Below, in pieces: positions 1 through 10,989 of a stretch of 64,000 nucleotides of DNA. Position 1 is the stretch's first letter, and each line of letters starts with the position of its first letter. The notes under the pieces are model-generated. The model had not been told where the DNA came from. It did not search any database and saw nothing but the letters and a program-made list of their open reading frames with translations. A program made the translations under genes and the position numbers. Origin of the DNA: Coprinellus micaceus (lineage: Eukaryota; Basidiomycota; Agaricomycetes; Agaricales; Psathyrellaceae); contig OX596344.1 in NCBI GenBank assembly GCA_951394405.1, positions 930,001 through 994,000 of the forward strand. Direction: 5' to 3'.

Positions 1-17
1 ACCGAGTTCGGAGCTGA

Positions 18-560
18 CCCCCCCTCTTCCACCGCCATCCGCGACGATTGGCACGACCCCTCCCAAACACCCGACTCGGGCGTCAACGTCGAGATGCTGC
101 GCCGCTAGAATACCCTGACGAGGAATCCTTGGGGCTACAGGCAGGATGGGAATCATGGAGGCTCAAGACGTCCGCGCCGGAAGTGGTGGTGTCCACGCTT
201 CGCGACTTCAGGCGTCATGTCGGGCCGTATGGTCTTCCCTTGGACAAGCATGCAGATGGATGTGACCCCATCGAGGAACACTACTGCCCGGTGGTCATCA
301 TCTCCGCCTTGAATTCGAAGATGTGGGGGGTTTTGTCGTGTTTCGGGGAAGTATTCAAGCGATACTCGCGTCTAGGCCTCTACGAAACCCCCAAGATGAC
401 GGTATACGATTACTGTCTGGACAACAGAGCCATTGGATGTCGGCTGCTGGGTGGCCAGGCGAGGGGCACTGGCCCCGGTGTACCCACTGCGGTAGAGCTA
501 CTCCCAAAGGCGCAATACGACAAGCTCGGGTGGACTTTTCCCGCCATTGTAGTCCTGTAG
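18..560 (+). other. unassigned open frame at left edge
   Basis: A frame of about 180 codons is open from a stop at 15-17 to the TAG at 558-560, but it has no ATG near its beginning, only TTG at 48. It could be a terminal exon of a gene that begins outside the window, or chance. No motif, signal peptide or membrane segment is evident. The stretch from 561 to 765 shows nothing recognisable. Function is unknown and coding status is doubtful. Confidence 0.2.
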
Positions 561-765
561 AGACATAGCATTCGAGTTACTTGACACGTGTTGCTCAGTA
601 GGTATAAATACTTGCAGTATGTGTATAGGGCTCCGAGGAGGGCTCACCCGCACGAATTCATCCACATGGTATTGAATCTACAAAATGCACCCGTGATAAC
701 ACAGAAAAGGATAGTCCGATACATGAGGGGAGGAACCGTGCAGCAGTACGCAGGGGGGATGGGCA

Positions 766-2343
766 CTAGATGTGGGGAAGGAAGTTGGACCAAGAAACCG
801 TTTGATGAGCTAGGGGTGGGATGTTGCGGAGCTCAAGGAATGGGAGTACGAGGAGGCAAAAACGGGCAGCTATATAGGCGATGCCACCAATGAATGAAAT
901 GATGGTGATGCACCAGCTGACGAACCGGGAAAGATGAATCTGGTCCGTGAGCACCGTACATGGGCAAACGACGAGGGGTGTGAGAGGGTAGGACAAGGTA
1001 ACAAGGCATGAAATGCGCCATAAGATGTGCTCGGTATATGAGGGGGAGGGAAGAGGCCAGCCAATGACGTGGAGGGCGCCAAAACTAGCAGAGGTAAATG
1101 AAAGTGCCAACATGAAGCTACCCCCAAGACCCCCCACACACCATTCTACACTAGAAAAATATTTCTCCAGGAAGGATCTTTCTCTTCCGCCTCCGTGATA
1201 GCAATAAAGTCCAGGGTAAAGCTTGCTATCGGATGAGTACGCCCATTTGCCGACTGGCAGGGCGTCAAGACCGCCGAGTAGTGCAGCAATTAGGTTTCCA
1301 TAGTTCATCCTCTCCGAGCCACCAGGGATACCGGGAACTTCCAGCGGGTACCCCACATCCAGCGGCTTATCCCACCAGCACGCATACATCCCTATGTTAA
1401 AAGCGGTGAATGCGAGGCAGACAACTTCAAGGTGCGTGATGGGGAGACCTTCGTGCGCTCTAGCAATGGTTTGAACTACAAACCACAAGACCTGCATTAC
1501 CACCAAGGTCTTTGCAAGATCTCTCCCCTTGCTTTTATCCAATATCACGGCCCCGGAAAGTCTCAATGCGAAGAAGTTCTTGATGTCCTCGTCGGTCCAC
1601 TCTTTGAGCTCCTTGAAACCGGCGTTACCGTTCTCGGGGTTCCTGAAGGCGATTCCACCCATCTGGACAAAGTGGCATGAGTCAAGGTCCATCCCGTATT
1701 TTCAGCGCATCCTGGAGAGAACGCTCGCGAGAACACTGTGGCCAGCCAAGGAGTTCTCTGGGGTGGAGGTCCTGTGAGTCTCCGCTTCTCAAAATCCATC
1801 GTCCCTTCATCCAGAATTTCCTCCTCGCTCACAACTTGATCTGCGGATCTGCGGATCGAGGTCGAAAGCTACAGTGGAAACATGTGTTCTTTAAAACTGT
1901 ATGGGGGATAAGCTTTTTAAAGACACACAGATGTGCGCCCGCTCCGCTCTGTTCTCGAACTCACGATGCAGCTCCCGACAACCCCTCCACTGAAAAAATG
2001 CTAAAACGGCCAGAAGCTCGGGGGCGAGAATGGCCAGGGCGAACAACTTCAGTCGCTTCCAAAGGCGCTGCCACTGGGTGGTGTTGTATCCAGCGACATT
2101 TGGATGCACGCAAATCCAAGTAGAGGCAAAGATAATTGCGAGGCAGCTCCACAGGATCTCTGTGGTCGACCTGTACCTTGTGTTGAAGGCTGCGGCGGTG
2201 CCGTCGGCGGAGAATGCTGTCAGGCCGTTCCCGGACGGTATGCTACTGCAGGTAGTGGAAACGTCAAGCATGCCAGGGGGAGCGGGAGCTGGCGATGCAA
2301 GCGACGAACCAACGAGAACGAGGTAAAGTAATAGTCAGGCCAT
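766..2343 (-). pseudogene. decayed copy A of the multi-pass membrane-protein family
   Basis: Reading leftwards, this matches the same family as the genes at 10990 and 59539. Exon 1 (2343-1929) has the TM1/TM2 block with the motif FASTWICVHPNV. A 60-bp GT-AG intron (1928-1869) lies at the same phase as in the paralogues. The 3' part (1692-766) keeps HFVQMGG, LDKSKG, the WWDKPLDV segment and the C-terminal block SWSNFLPHI. Three lesions are visible: codon 3 is TGA (2337-2335) where the paralogues encode a signal-peptide residue; the middle segment, about 1690-1868, is barely alignable; and one base is missing near 1673, so the THAHF motif changes frame. The intact 308-codon 3' frame could in principle still make a shortened membrane protein, but a pseudogene is more likely. 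It is inverted relative to the tandem array and lies outside it. Confidence 0.7.
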
Positions 2344-3120
2344 AAGAGTGGGCAGATAAAGCGAAGAGCTGTGATCGTCCAGGTATGACCCAGGGATTAC
2401 AACTTTTGACGTGTTGAAACGCATGCTGTGCGGAATGCTGTCAACTTGTCAGCGTCATTTGCGAAATGAGTTGCGTGCGGAGCGACACACCCTTCAATCC
2501 CTGTCCCATAATATGGATCTCTGAGAACTGGCCCAGGAGGTACTGAGAGAATCCAACAGAAGGAGAAATCGGGAGTCAACGGGTTAATTATTTCTGTTCC
2601 GGAAGTGTTCTGTCATATCTCTTTTTTTATTCCCTCCAGTCGAGGGTTAAACCCAACCGGCTTGATGCAGTTACGAGATTCCCGTCGTAATACCATGTCC
2701 GTTAGATTAAAAAAGAGTAAACATACTTGGGCGGGCTCACTGGTGAGGCTGGTAGGCTGGCTGGTGGGCGCCTCGAGATAGCGTCGAGGGTGAGATGTGT
2801 CATTGGTTCCGACACAGCGTCTACATCAGGTAACCGCGATAATCTAATCTAATCTATCATGATCCTGGGTGTGCTGGGCGCCTAAGTGCCCTAGCACACC
2901 GTAGGCACCAGTGAGGTCGCCCATATCAGGAATGAGTACGTTCCATAGTTGATCCCTCTCGCCCAGGGGGATTTACAACCGGTAACTCACACGAAACTAT
3001 ATTTTCAATCGTAACCAAGTGGAATAGCCCACACGACGAATTGGTGCGGCTCCTCCCTGGGGCGGCAGAGGAGGTAGGACCGTTGCACCACACTCCATCA
3101 GGATGTACTAGGCCCCGGTT
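2344..3120. other. intergenic, small hairpin only
   Basis: No gene is recognised between the 5' end of copy A and the hypothetical gene to its right. The stretch holds a short TAATC repeat near 2841-2855 and a perfect-looking hairpin around 2867-2901 (GGTGTGCT...AGCACACC). Nothing else stands out. Confidence 0.5.
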
Positions 3121-3992
3121 CTAGTAATCATCAGCATCGATGACGATGGGTGCCTGAGAAGACAACCCAGCCGTAGCAGTCGTCGGGAGTGACATCCTGG
3201 AACTGGTACTGGTCTGCGGAACGGGGGGGCGTTCGGAGCTCGCCCGCTGAGTCCAATGATCGAGGTCGGGTCCACGAAGCGGGCGTTGTAGGTGGATCTC
3301 TTGTTGAGAGAGGCGAGGTAGGTCCTCGTTCTCAATGCACATCTCTTTCATAGACAAAATACCAGTCGTTCCAAGTTCAGAAGTCGCGCTCGTGTTATGA
3401 TGTGCGTCGGGAGGTCCGATGCTCGTCCTCTGAGCGGCAACCAAAGAAAGGTATGTGGTGCGGTATCTGGGCACGTAAGGTCAGCCCTTTGCATGGGAGC
3501 ACTGGAAGAAAACCACATACATATCGATTATAGAGTGGTTCAAGCGACTCGGTTGGGCTGGGCTCGTAGCCGCGTTCAGGTCTGCGGGACGCCTGGAGCC
3601 GCAGACTGGGGCTATACCACTTCGCTCCAAGATTCTTAATCGCCCCTCGCTATCAAGGGTAAGTTCTGCCACCGCCGATGGGAGAAGCCCGCACAGCTGG
3701 TAAAAGAAATCTCTGTGAAACTGGGTGTCCATGGAGAGTACTCTCTCCTGGACAAAGCTCAGTCTCTCTCTACCAACGAATTCAATATCCTCTTATCACC
3801 GAAAGAAAGGTGCTGATCGTAACTTACCCCGGAGTTAGGAATGAAGCGCAGCAGCCTGCGGTGAACTGAGCGAGAACCTGCCTATTCCTCGGGATCGAGA
3901 AAGGCTGAGCTATTGGAGCTGATATCAGCCTCTGGCTAATACGGATAGTTAGAGGGCATCTTACCGTCGCTATCCATCCAATTAGGCAACAT
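3121..3992 (-). CDS. hypothetical protein, four exons
   Basis: Proposed CDS is complement(join(3121..3466,3521..3757,3828..3909,3965..3992)), 230 residues. I chose the ATG at 3992 because it opens a chain of exons whose phases all agree through three GT-AG introns of 54, 70 and 55 bp (donors GTATGT, GTAAGT and GTAAGA), ending at TAG 3121-3123. Such consistency is unlikely by chance. The N-terminal half has a hydrophobic/aromatic stretch (HRDFFYQLCGLL). The C-terminal half is rich in Ser, Thr and Pro and ends in an acidic tail (DADDY). I recognise no domain, signal peptide or convincing membrane helix. No function is proposed. It lies between the decayed membrane gene and a doubtful exon cluster, all on the minus strand. 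Confidence 0.45.
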
Positions 3993-4212
3993 GGTGCTTG
4001 GGAGGGCGGGAAACGAGAAGGAGAGAAGGTAAGGAGACTGGGCTAAGGGCAAATGGGCCTCAGAGCTGGGGGTGGGTAGATGTAATCTGTGCGAAGAGGC
4101 CTATATATATTGAAAATGTGGCTTTGCTCGGAACTCCGAAATGGTCGAGTTGCTATGTAGCCTCACAATGGCCGTAGCACTCAGGCATCTCTCTACCAGT
4201 GGTTCGTTCTTA

Positions 4213-5135
4213 TTAACGTTCATTCCTCTCGAATGCTCGGTTCGGCTTTTTGTTTCTCCATGGATCTAGAGGGCCTATCACACTTCCAATGAGCACGGGA
4301 TTGTCCGGGCTTACCAGGAGGATTTGTCGGCCAAGATGCTCGTTTGGACCATCGCCGCCGCTTTGTTCGAGTCCAAATGTTACTCCTACCATTGCGGCCC
4401 ATGGGGATTCATGGTACTTCCGTCCTCGCGTCACTGTAATTCGACCACTCACTACCCATGAAACGCGTTGTGTTGATGCTTTTTCTTCCGGTCACCGATT
4501 GATCGGTGTTTTCTACATGCCACCGTTCCGAATCGTATGTGGACACCCCCATTGTTCAGCCAATTACCGAAGACTCCAACATCTGCGCCTCCCGTCTCTG
4601 CGTGGCCAGGGGATGTGCCCGACGATTTTAGCACGAGGCTTGCCCTTTCCCAACCTTACACTCCCAAGGTCCTTTGACAGTTTCGCATTACCAACTGCAG
4701 CACCTCACTGGAAAGGCTTTTTCTACCAATAAACTCCAACGGGCAATGAGGGTGCTCCTCGAGGGGAAGAGTCTCGACCGTGCACACTGCAACGACGCGT
4801 GGCTCAGCATTGTCAGTGTTGTCACCCCAAATTGTTAGGCGCCCGTGAACCTGTATGACATCATTCCCCTCGAAAATGGAAGCAGACGACCAAAGGACGT
4901 CGCTTTGAGGGATGATCGATCTGCGCCCTTCTGAGCTCGGTTTAAATATAGAACGATCCCCTCTGGAGGTGGCCCAAGTTCGGGTTCCCTTCTGATCGAA
5001 ATCCTTCGAACTGACCCCATAGTTTGCGGCACCATAATGGCTCGATCGGGACGACCTGTGTACGCTGTTCCCAAATCCCCAAGTCCCCAGCCTACGTGAA
5101 TAGGGGGAATGATTTCTTACGGAATTATGCGTCAC
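4213..5135 (-). CDS. possible hypothetical gene, structure unresolved
   Basis: Three minus-strand open frames follow one another: about 5135-4656, 4634-4452 and 4452-4213. The first (159 codons, no ATG at its start) and the last (79 codons) have protein-like composition, for example VVAVCTVETLPLEEHPHC and ILLVSPDNPVLIGSVIGP. I could not find a splice scheme joining them in phase, so this may be one gene with an intron near 4650-4440, remnants of one, or chance. A plus-strand frame of similar length (4250-4732) overlaps it and cannot be excluded. No family recognised. Confidence 0.22.
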
Positions 5136-5793
5136 TGAATCTAGTTCTGCGTGTGCGTATATCAGTGAGTACTATGGGCTGTCTTCAAGCTCAGCCACCA
5201 GGCGCCCAAACTCGTTTGCCACCGTGGAGGAAATCTCAATTCGCGTTAGCCACACTCATAACGTCTATCTCGGTCAGCCACTTTTCGCCTTTAAATACCC
5301 CTCTCACCGTCTCGTCTCTCCAGACCTCCTCCTATTCCCTTAACGCTCCCTTAGACCTACAGGGACAGCCGTCCCCTCTTGAATCTTCCCGGATCACTAG
5401 CCTCGACCGTGGTACGGGCTCACCAGTATTCCATCTCCCTCCAGCTGTTGAGTACGCCATCGTCCTCCGCGCCCACCAGAGCTGCTCTTGTGTGTGCGGA
5501 GGATGATGGCGTATGCAACGATTGGTAGGACATGGGATACCGTGGTGAATGTTGTGGTATTCCTTCCGCTGTTCGTATCGGTTATACCATGATATGGGGT
5601 ATACGGAAGGTTTTTAGGTCGTGTCAGCGCGTTCATTCCGCAAGGCTTCCTCTTTGTTCAGCTCCCTGACCGTAATTACGCGCCGCCTCCACAATAGAAC
5701 AGAACCCAGTCTCAATTGAAAGCACAGCATCACACAATACATTCAAGACGTCACCACACCACCACCTTCCAACCATTCACTTCCGTATCAAAC
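5136..5793. repeat. imperfect long inverted repeat near 5405-5640
   Basis: There is no gene between the doubtful cluster and the 3' end of the nucleoporin gene. Around 5450-5515 a strong stem is formed by TACGCCATCGTCCTCCGC and GCGGAGGATGATGGCGTA. The similarity continues outward imperfectly on both sides (GTATTCCAT left, ATGGGATAC right; CCGTGGTA left, TACCGTGG right). It could be a decayed MITE or an RNA-forming hairpin. No target duplication was found. Confidence 0.4.
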
Positions 5794-8449
5794 CTACATC
5801 GACGCCACGCTCGCGCTAATCGTCCTAAATGGATCCGAGCCCCCCTTCTCCAAGCCCGCCACGAACGCCTGGCGGACCGCCCCAAGGTACTCACCTAGCC
5901 TGCGCCCGTTGCCGCTGACAAAGTCGTCGTAGAGTCTGTACCGCGAGTCCGCGACGATGTTGACGAGCTCCATGGCGCGGCGGAGATTCCTGGGGGTCGA
6001 AGGAGGGAAGAGGAAGGGAAACGTTAGTATGCGAACGATTGGTTGAGGGATTATAGGGAAGGGTATGGAAAAGGTGGATGGATGGATGAACGGGGGCGAG
6101 AGCGCTAAAGAGTACGTACTCGGGTATCCATTGCCGCGAATCGACAAGGGCGAAGTGTAGGCGGATGATGATTTCGGGGATATAGATTTGTCGAATACGG
6201 ACGAGGTCGCGTCTCCTGCGATCGACTAAATACCAAAACGAATGGAGTCAGTTATGAATGGCCAAATGGAAGGTAATTGCACGAGACGTACCCGAGCCGC
6301 GCTCAAGGCCAGGCGTAAGCCACTCCGACGTTAGCAGGACCGTAATTTGTTCGTGAGATTGCTCAATAGCGCCCTGTATGACAGTTAGCCCCGGGGTTGA
6401 GAAGGTCAAGTTAACCGTACATACCCGATACCGTCCCAACCACTGCGCCTTCTCATCCTTACTCATCCTGCCCACCTCCACCCCCTGTCCCTGATTCTCC
6501 ACCACCCTTTCCAACGTCTCCCAAATAACAAAGAACTGCCTATAATGCAAATACTCCGTCGCCCTCTCCTCGGGGACCGAGATATCCGCAAGGCCGGCAG
6601 GGAGCATCTCAAGCAACGACAGCGCCGCTTGGACCTTCCCCACCGCAAGGAAGTATCTGAGGATAACGTTTGTCTGTTCCAATGCGACGTCGTACGTCTG
6701 CTCATAGAACGTCGTCCACTCGATAGAGCGGAGCAGGAACTCTTCTTGTTCCGAGGGCGGGTGCGGGGCGGTGACGACGGATGGGAGTGGTCCTTTGGGT
6801 TCGTCGAGCGAGTCGAACGCGCCGTCGATCGTGCGTTCGGCGGCAGCGATGGCGACACGATTTCGGTCGAGCCCGTGTTCGTTTGCCTGTGTCAAAGCAA
6901 GCTTGCGTTCAGAGATGTCTGCCGTGAGGCCGAGGGAGACGAGGAAGTGCGCGTAGCGGTCGACGGCGTTGTCGCCCAGGGCCCCAGCGTACATGGCGAT
7001 GAGCTGCCGCTGCTCTGCGTCCTCGAGGACACGGAGGTACGACTCCAGGATGACTTGGGTCGCGTGTGGGGGTGTGGGGATGTCGATGAGCTGGAGGTAG
7101 AGGCACAGGTGCGCGAAGAACCGGCACAGCTGTCCGTATTCAAACGTCTGCTTCTGAACATTCGCCGTGAGGATCCCAGCAAACTTCTCCAGCAGTTCGT
7201 CCGTCTCGTCCAGGATAATCCGGAGCTGCGCAAAGTGGAACGCGTGCCCCGAGTCCGGTCCCTCCGTCACCGCCACATCCTCCAGCGTCTTCAGCGTCGC
7301 CTCTACCTCCGCCTTCCATTCCTCCTCGGCGTTCGGATCCTCGGACGCCCCGCCCTCCCAGAAGCTCCCGCTCAGCCTGCCCAGCTCTAGACTCTCCTTT
7401 TCCTCGCAGATGATGCTGATCTGCACCCATAGGTGGTCCTCCCACGTCCGGCACGCCGACTTGAGGATCGTTGCCGTCAAAGGCGAGGGGGTGAGGGAGG
7501 CGTAGAGGAGCCGTTCTTGGTCGCTTAGCGCGTTGTTCAGTGCGGCGTGTACGCATGTCTTCTTCCATAGCTTGCGGTTCTGGTTCCCGAACCACGCCTC
7601 GACGTCGTCTTCCACCATGGCGTCGTTGTCTTCCTCTTTGGGCTCTGTGGCTAGTCGGTCGTCAGCTAGTTCTCGACGACAAAGCGGGACACTCACATAG
7701 GCCAGGCCACCAGAACAGGCGCGATCCAAGGATGCTCGAAGCCCTCCACGGCTGGTGCGCGCGTCGACACAGCTCTACTGCCTCCTCCAACCGCCCCGCA
7801 CGCACACACACGTAGAGCGCCTGCAGCAACACCTTCTCATAGCTCGCGTCGTCCGACGCCAGTGCCCTCCCCTCCTCGCGATTCGGCGCATCAGGATCCA
7901 GTTCCTTCACCAGCCCGTCCCGGTACGCTCCCCCAGACCGCATCCCCTGCAATACAGTGTGTTTGGTGTACTTCCAGTACCCCGTGGTGGCGTCGGGTAT
8001 GGGTGGTGATGGGGCGGTGTCGTGCAGCCATTCGCGGACGACGACAAGTTCGGTGAGGAGGCGCGAGGATTGCATGATGGATTGGGCGAGGGAGGAGGGG
8101 GGCGTGTAGGGGTTGAGGGAGAGGAGGTCTTGGGCGCTTGGGGTGGGTGGATGTTCGGTTTTTCGGGCGGGGAGGACGGCTTGGAGGAGGCCCCAGGTGT
8201 TTTCTTCCAGACGGAGGATCTCTACGTCTTCTGGGGGGGCGTTCGTGTCCTCCATGTGCTGTATCCTTCCAGACGAGCTGTAGTTCAGAAACAAGGGAGG
8301 AGATGAATGGCGTACTGTTCCCTACACAATTCCCGCATCCTGGGCGCGAAACCCGTCCCCGGATCGAGCAAACCCCCCAGGTCATCCTCCACGGACTGGC
8401 TGAGGGATAATACCTCGGAAAAGGCGACGTAGAGGTCCTTTTCTGACAT
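5794..8449 (-). CDS. NUP84: nuclear pore protein Nup84/Nup107
   Basis: Proposed CDS is complement(join(5794..5989,6120..6225,6292..6373,6425..7650,7697..8277,8316..8449)), 774 residues. All five GT-AG introns (130, 66, 51, 46 and 38 bp) keep phase. The product fits the Nup84_Nup100 family, a scaffold subunit of the Y-shaped (Nup84/Nup107-160) complex of the nuclear pore needed for pore assembly and mRNA export. Diagnostic pieces are the central block GNQNRKLWKKTC (about residues 260-271) after an acidic stretch, the long alpha-helical domain, and the C-terminal block LVRIRQIYIPEIIIRLH followed by MELVNIVADSRYRLYDDF and a GGSDPFR tail. Length is close to that of yeast Nup84 (about 726). The ATG at 8449 is the first of MSEKDLY and fits the helical N terminus. 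It is the only clear housekeeping gene here and is the left neighbour of the tandem array. Confidence 0.93.
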
Positions 8450-10989
8450 TGTGGTGGTGGTAAGGAACAGGATTGAATGAACGAACAATGCGGCAACTTG
8501 AAACGCAAGGTTAGGGTTTGCCGCAGGGTTGGGGTTACGTCTCCCAAAACGGAAGGGGATCAAAGCTCGCTTCCACCTGCTCCCGCCGCCTGCTCTCAAC
8601 CGCCTTCATCGGGCTTAGACCTCCCTCGGTTCGACAACCGCCTCTCACTCATTCGACGTATAACGCTCTATGTTTTTGCTTGACCCTTGTCAGGATGCCC
8701 TCTGTCTCCCCAATTCGACCTGGTACAGCTAATTTTACTCGATTGAATCAGCCCGCTCGCCGCCTTCCCTCTACGCTTCGTCCTTGGCGGACCTTCCCTC
8801 GAGCCATCTCGCTCAGCCCTCAATCAACCCTGGCGTCCTTTCTCCTGGTTTCTCGACTTCATAGATCTCGTGAGTGGTTTCCCCTTCGACATCATTTCCT
8901 AGTTTCCCTCATGTCTCAACAATTCGACTCCATCCCCCGTCCTCGACATACACGACCCTCAAATCTACGGCTGTTTCTGTAGCCCGTTCTTCATATCATC
9001 CTCGAAGTTGTTCCAACCCGCAGCCATCTTACGGTGTAGTAGGCTGCGCTGGGTGTCAGGTCAAATGAAGTGGAGGCGGCGAGTTCGTGGGTGCTTCGAT
9101 GGTCCCCAGCACCTGCTCGTCTCAAAGGAAAGCAAGGGAGCCCCTCTGTTGCTTGGTGGGAAAGGGCACTCCGAACGCATTTTTGGGGAGTGAATCCCTA
9201 GTTAGGGGCGGGTCGTACTCACGCATGTGCACATCCCGCGGATAGCAGTAATTCTGTCACTGTGGAGCCGTTCCGAGTCGTCGTTGCAGGCGGGGCGTGG
9301 TTTTCGGGAGCGCTTCCTATCCACAACGGTCTGGGCAAGTCTATCCTCATCGGATCTCCATAGTATGTCTAGCCTCTCCGGTAGGGAGTGCTGGCGTCGA
9401 TGAAGTCGGGGCTGGCACCGTACCAGGAACTTGGGTACGGTAATCTCCATTCTGTTGTGTGCAACTGGCAGCTGGATCTCCCTTCACGACGACCGCGTAC
9501 GCTCAGTGGGCGGGCTTCGTCCTCCGTTGGCTAGGATATGACTCGTTGGCTTTGAGTGAGGACAGGGCCTTGAGGGTCTGCAGGCTTGGGTGCAATCACC
9601 GCAGACGTGCATGGGTTGCCGTGGATATTTAGGCTGGAGATGCCCTCGGGTCGCAAATGTCTTCGCCGAACGATGGACGATGCTTAGTAATTGACGCCAG
9701 CGAGCGCTATTAGGGGCAACGCGATCTCAAACGAACATACAGCCGCCCGCCGTTCATCGAGAACTTCCCAACATGGGCTGGCAGTATGCGAGCTGGGTAT
9801 AACATACTCTCCAATTACGTACGCACAGTCTGCACGACGGCCGCGATGAAGGCTGAATCTATTCTGAGAACGTCATCGCAAACACCGAATCCAGTGGGCG
9901 ACGACGACATGGGTCCCAATCCTTCCCTCTCACCTGTCACCTGTGCCCCTCATCGACACCTCTTGAGGATCGATCGGCCCTAGGACATGGCCTTGGATTT
10001 CCTGGCTACGCATAACGCCCACAAACCTCCTGAAGGGGCGGCGATTGAATCCCAGATATTGGCTAAGGCTTCTCTTGGTTAGACCGCCGACACCCCTCGA
10101 CCTCGAAGTGATTCGAGAGCTGCACAATTTCTTGGGTGCTCAGGAATTTTTTTTTGGCCGCGTCGGGGATCTTTGGGACGTCTATTCAAACGGGTGGATC
10201 TAATTCAATTCACTGGTTTAGGATCCGATGTTTAATCACCGAACATCGGATTTGAGAACTACGCTGTCTGCGCTGCGGTTGCCAGTTCCTGGAGCCCACT
10301 CTTTTCAAGTACGGGCCCCTATCAAATTCGTACAGACCTCGAATACGCCTTGTAGAACATCCACATACATTTCCTGTGGCGTCTCTCCGACGCATGGTTC
10401 TGACGGAATTTCATCGGCATTGTGCCATTCTGTGTTGAGCCATTCGAAGGTTACTCGTGAGCCCACAAACCAACGCGAGGCTGCAGCATGGGAGGGACTC
10501 CGATCGATCAATCTATGTGCCAAATACCCATCGCGCGCATTTATGAATCTGGCATCACCCGACAGTCTGGTGGTTCGAGCGGCGCAGCATAGGCACTGGG
10601 CAGGACTTCCCTGAGCATGCGGGGGTGGCCTCGCGTTTAAAACGTTGTTGGGGGTAGAGTGGAATTCAAAAGAGGAGCGCGGCGCTTCCACAGAGTCACA
10701 GACAAAGAAAATTGATCGTTTTCGATGATTCCGAATCTATCGGCCTCTCGGCGAACATTTGCCAGTGGGCGCTTAATGTCCGGTGATTTGGGTTGAGTTT
10801 ACACGTTCTAGAAGACGTTTCATGAAAGACAAGGAGTGACTCTTGGAAGTGAGTGTGGGCAGCGCATGCCTGAAATGAAATCGTCGGTAATGCACGCGCT
10901 AGACCCACGGGTGTTACTCCCGGCATTAAACCCCCGACGGATCGATATCTATCGATATTTACCCTCCTCAGCTCATCCCTCTTTCCACC
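8450..10989. other. left edge of tandem array, no intact gene
   Basis: From about 8585 the sequence matches, at reduced identity, the stretch that follows 18232 and the one that follows 56530 (shared anchor CCGCCT...CACTCATTCGA). It is therefore the start of repeat unit 1 and also the upstream region of gene B. Stretches near 9360-9600 and 9930-10130 have diverged partners near 19550-19760 and 21200-21410. Short open frames occur on both strands but none has a credible start, intron phase or motif. The last 250 bp before 10990 resemble the upstream sequence of genes C and D and probably hold the promoter. Confidence 0.5.

Noticed and set aside
2867..2901. Helitron 3' end (terminal hairpin)
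   Set aside because: A hairpin is present, but there is no CTRR terminus after it, no 5' TC end and no Rep/helicase gene nearby.
6545..7390. 281-codon plus-strand open frame
   Set aside because: It lies antisense to the large third exon of the nucleoporin gene and has the composition of a shadow frame.
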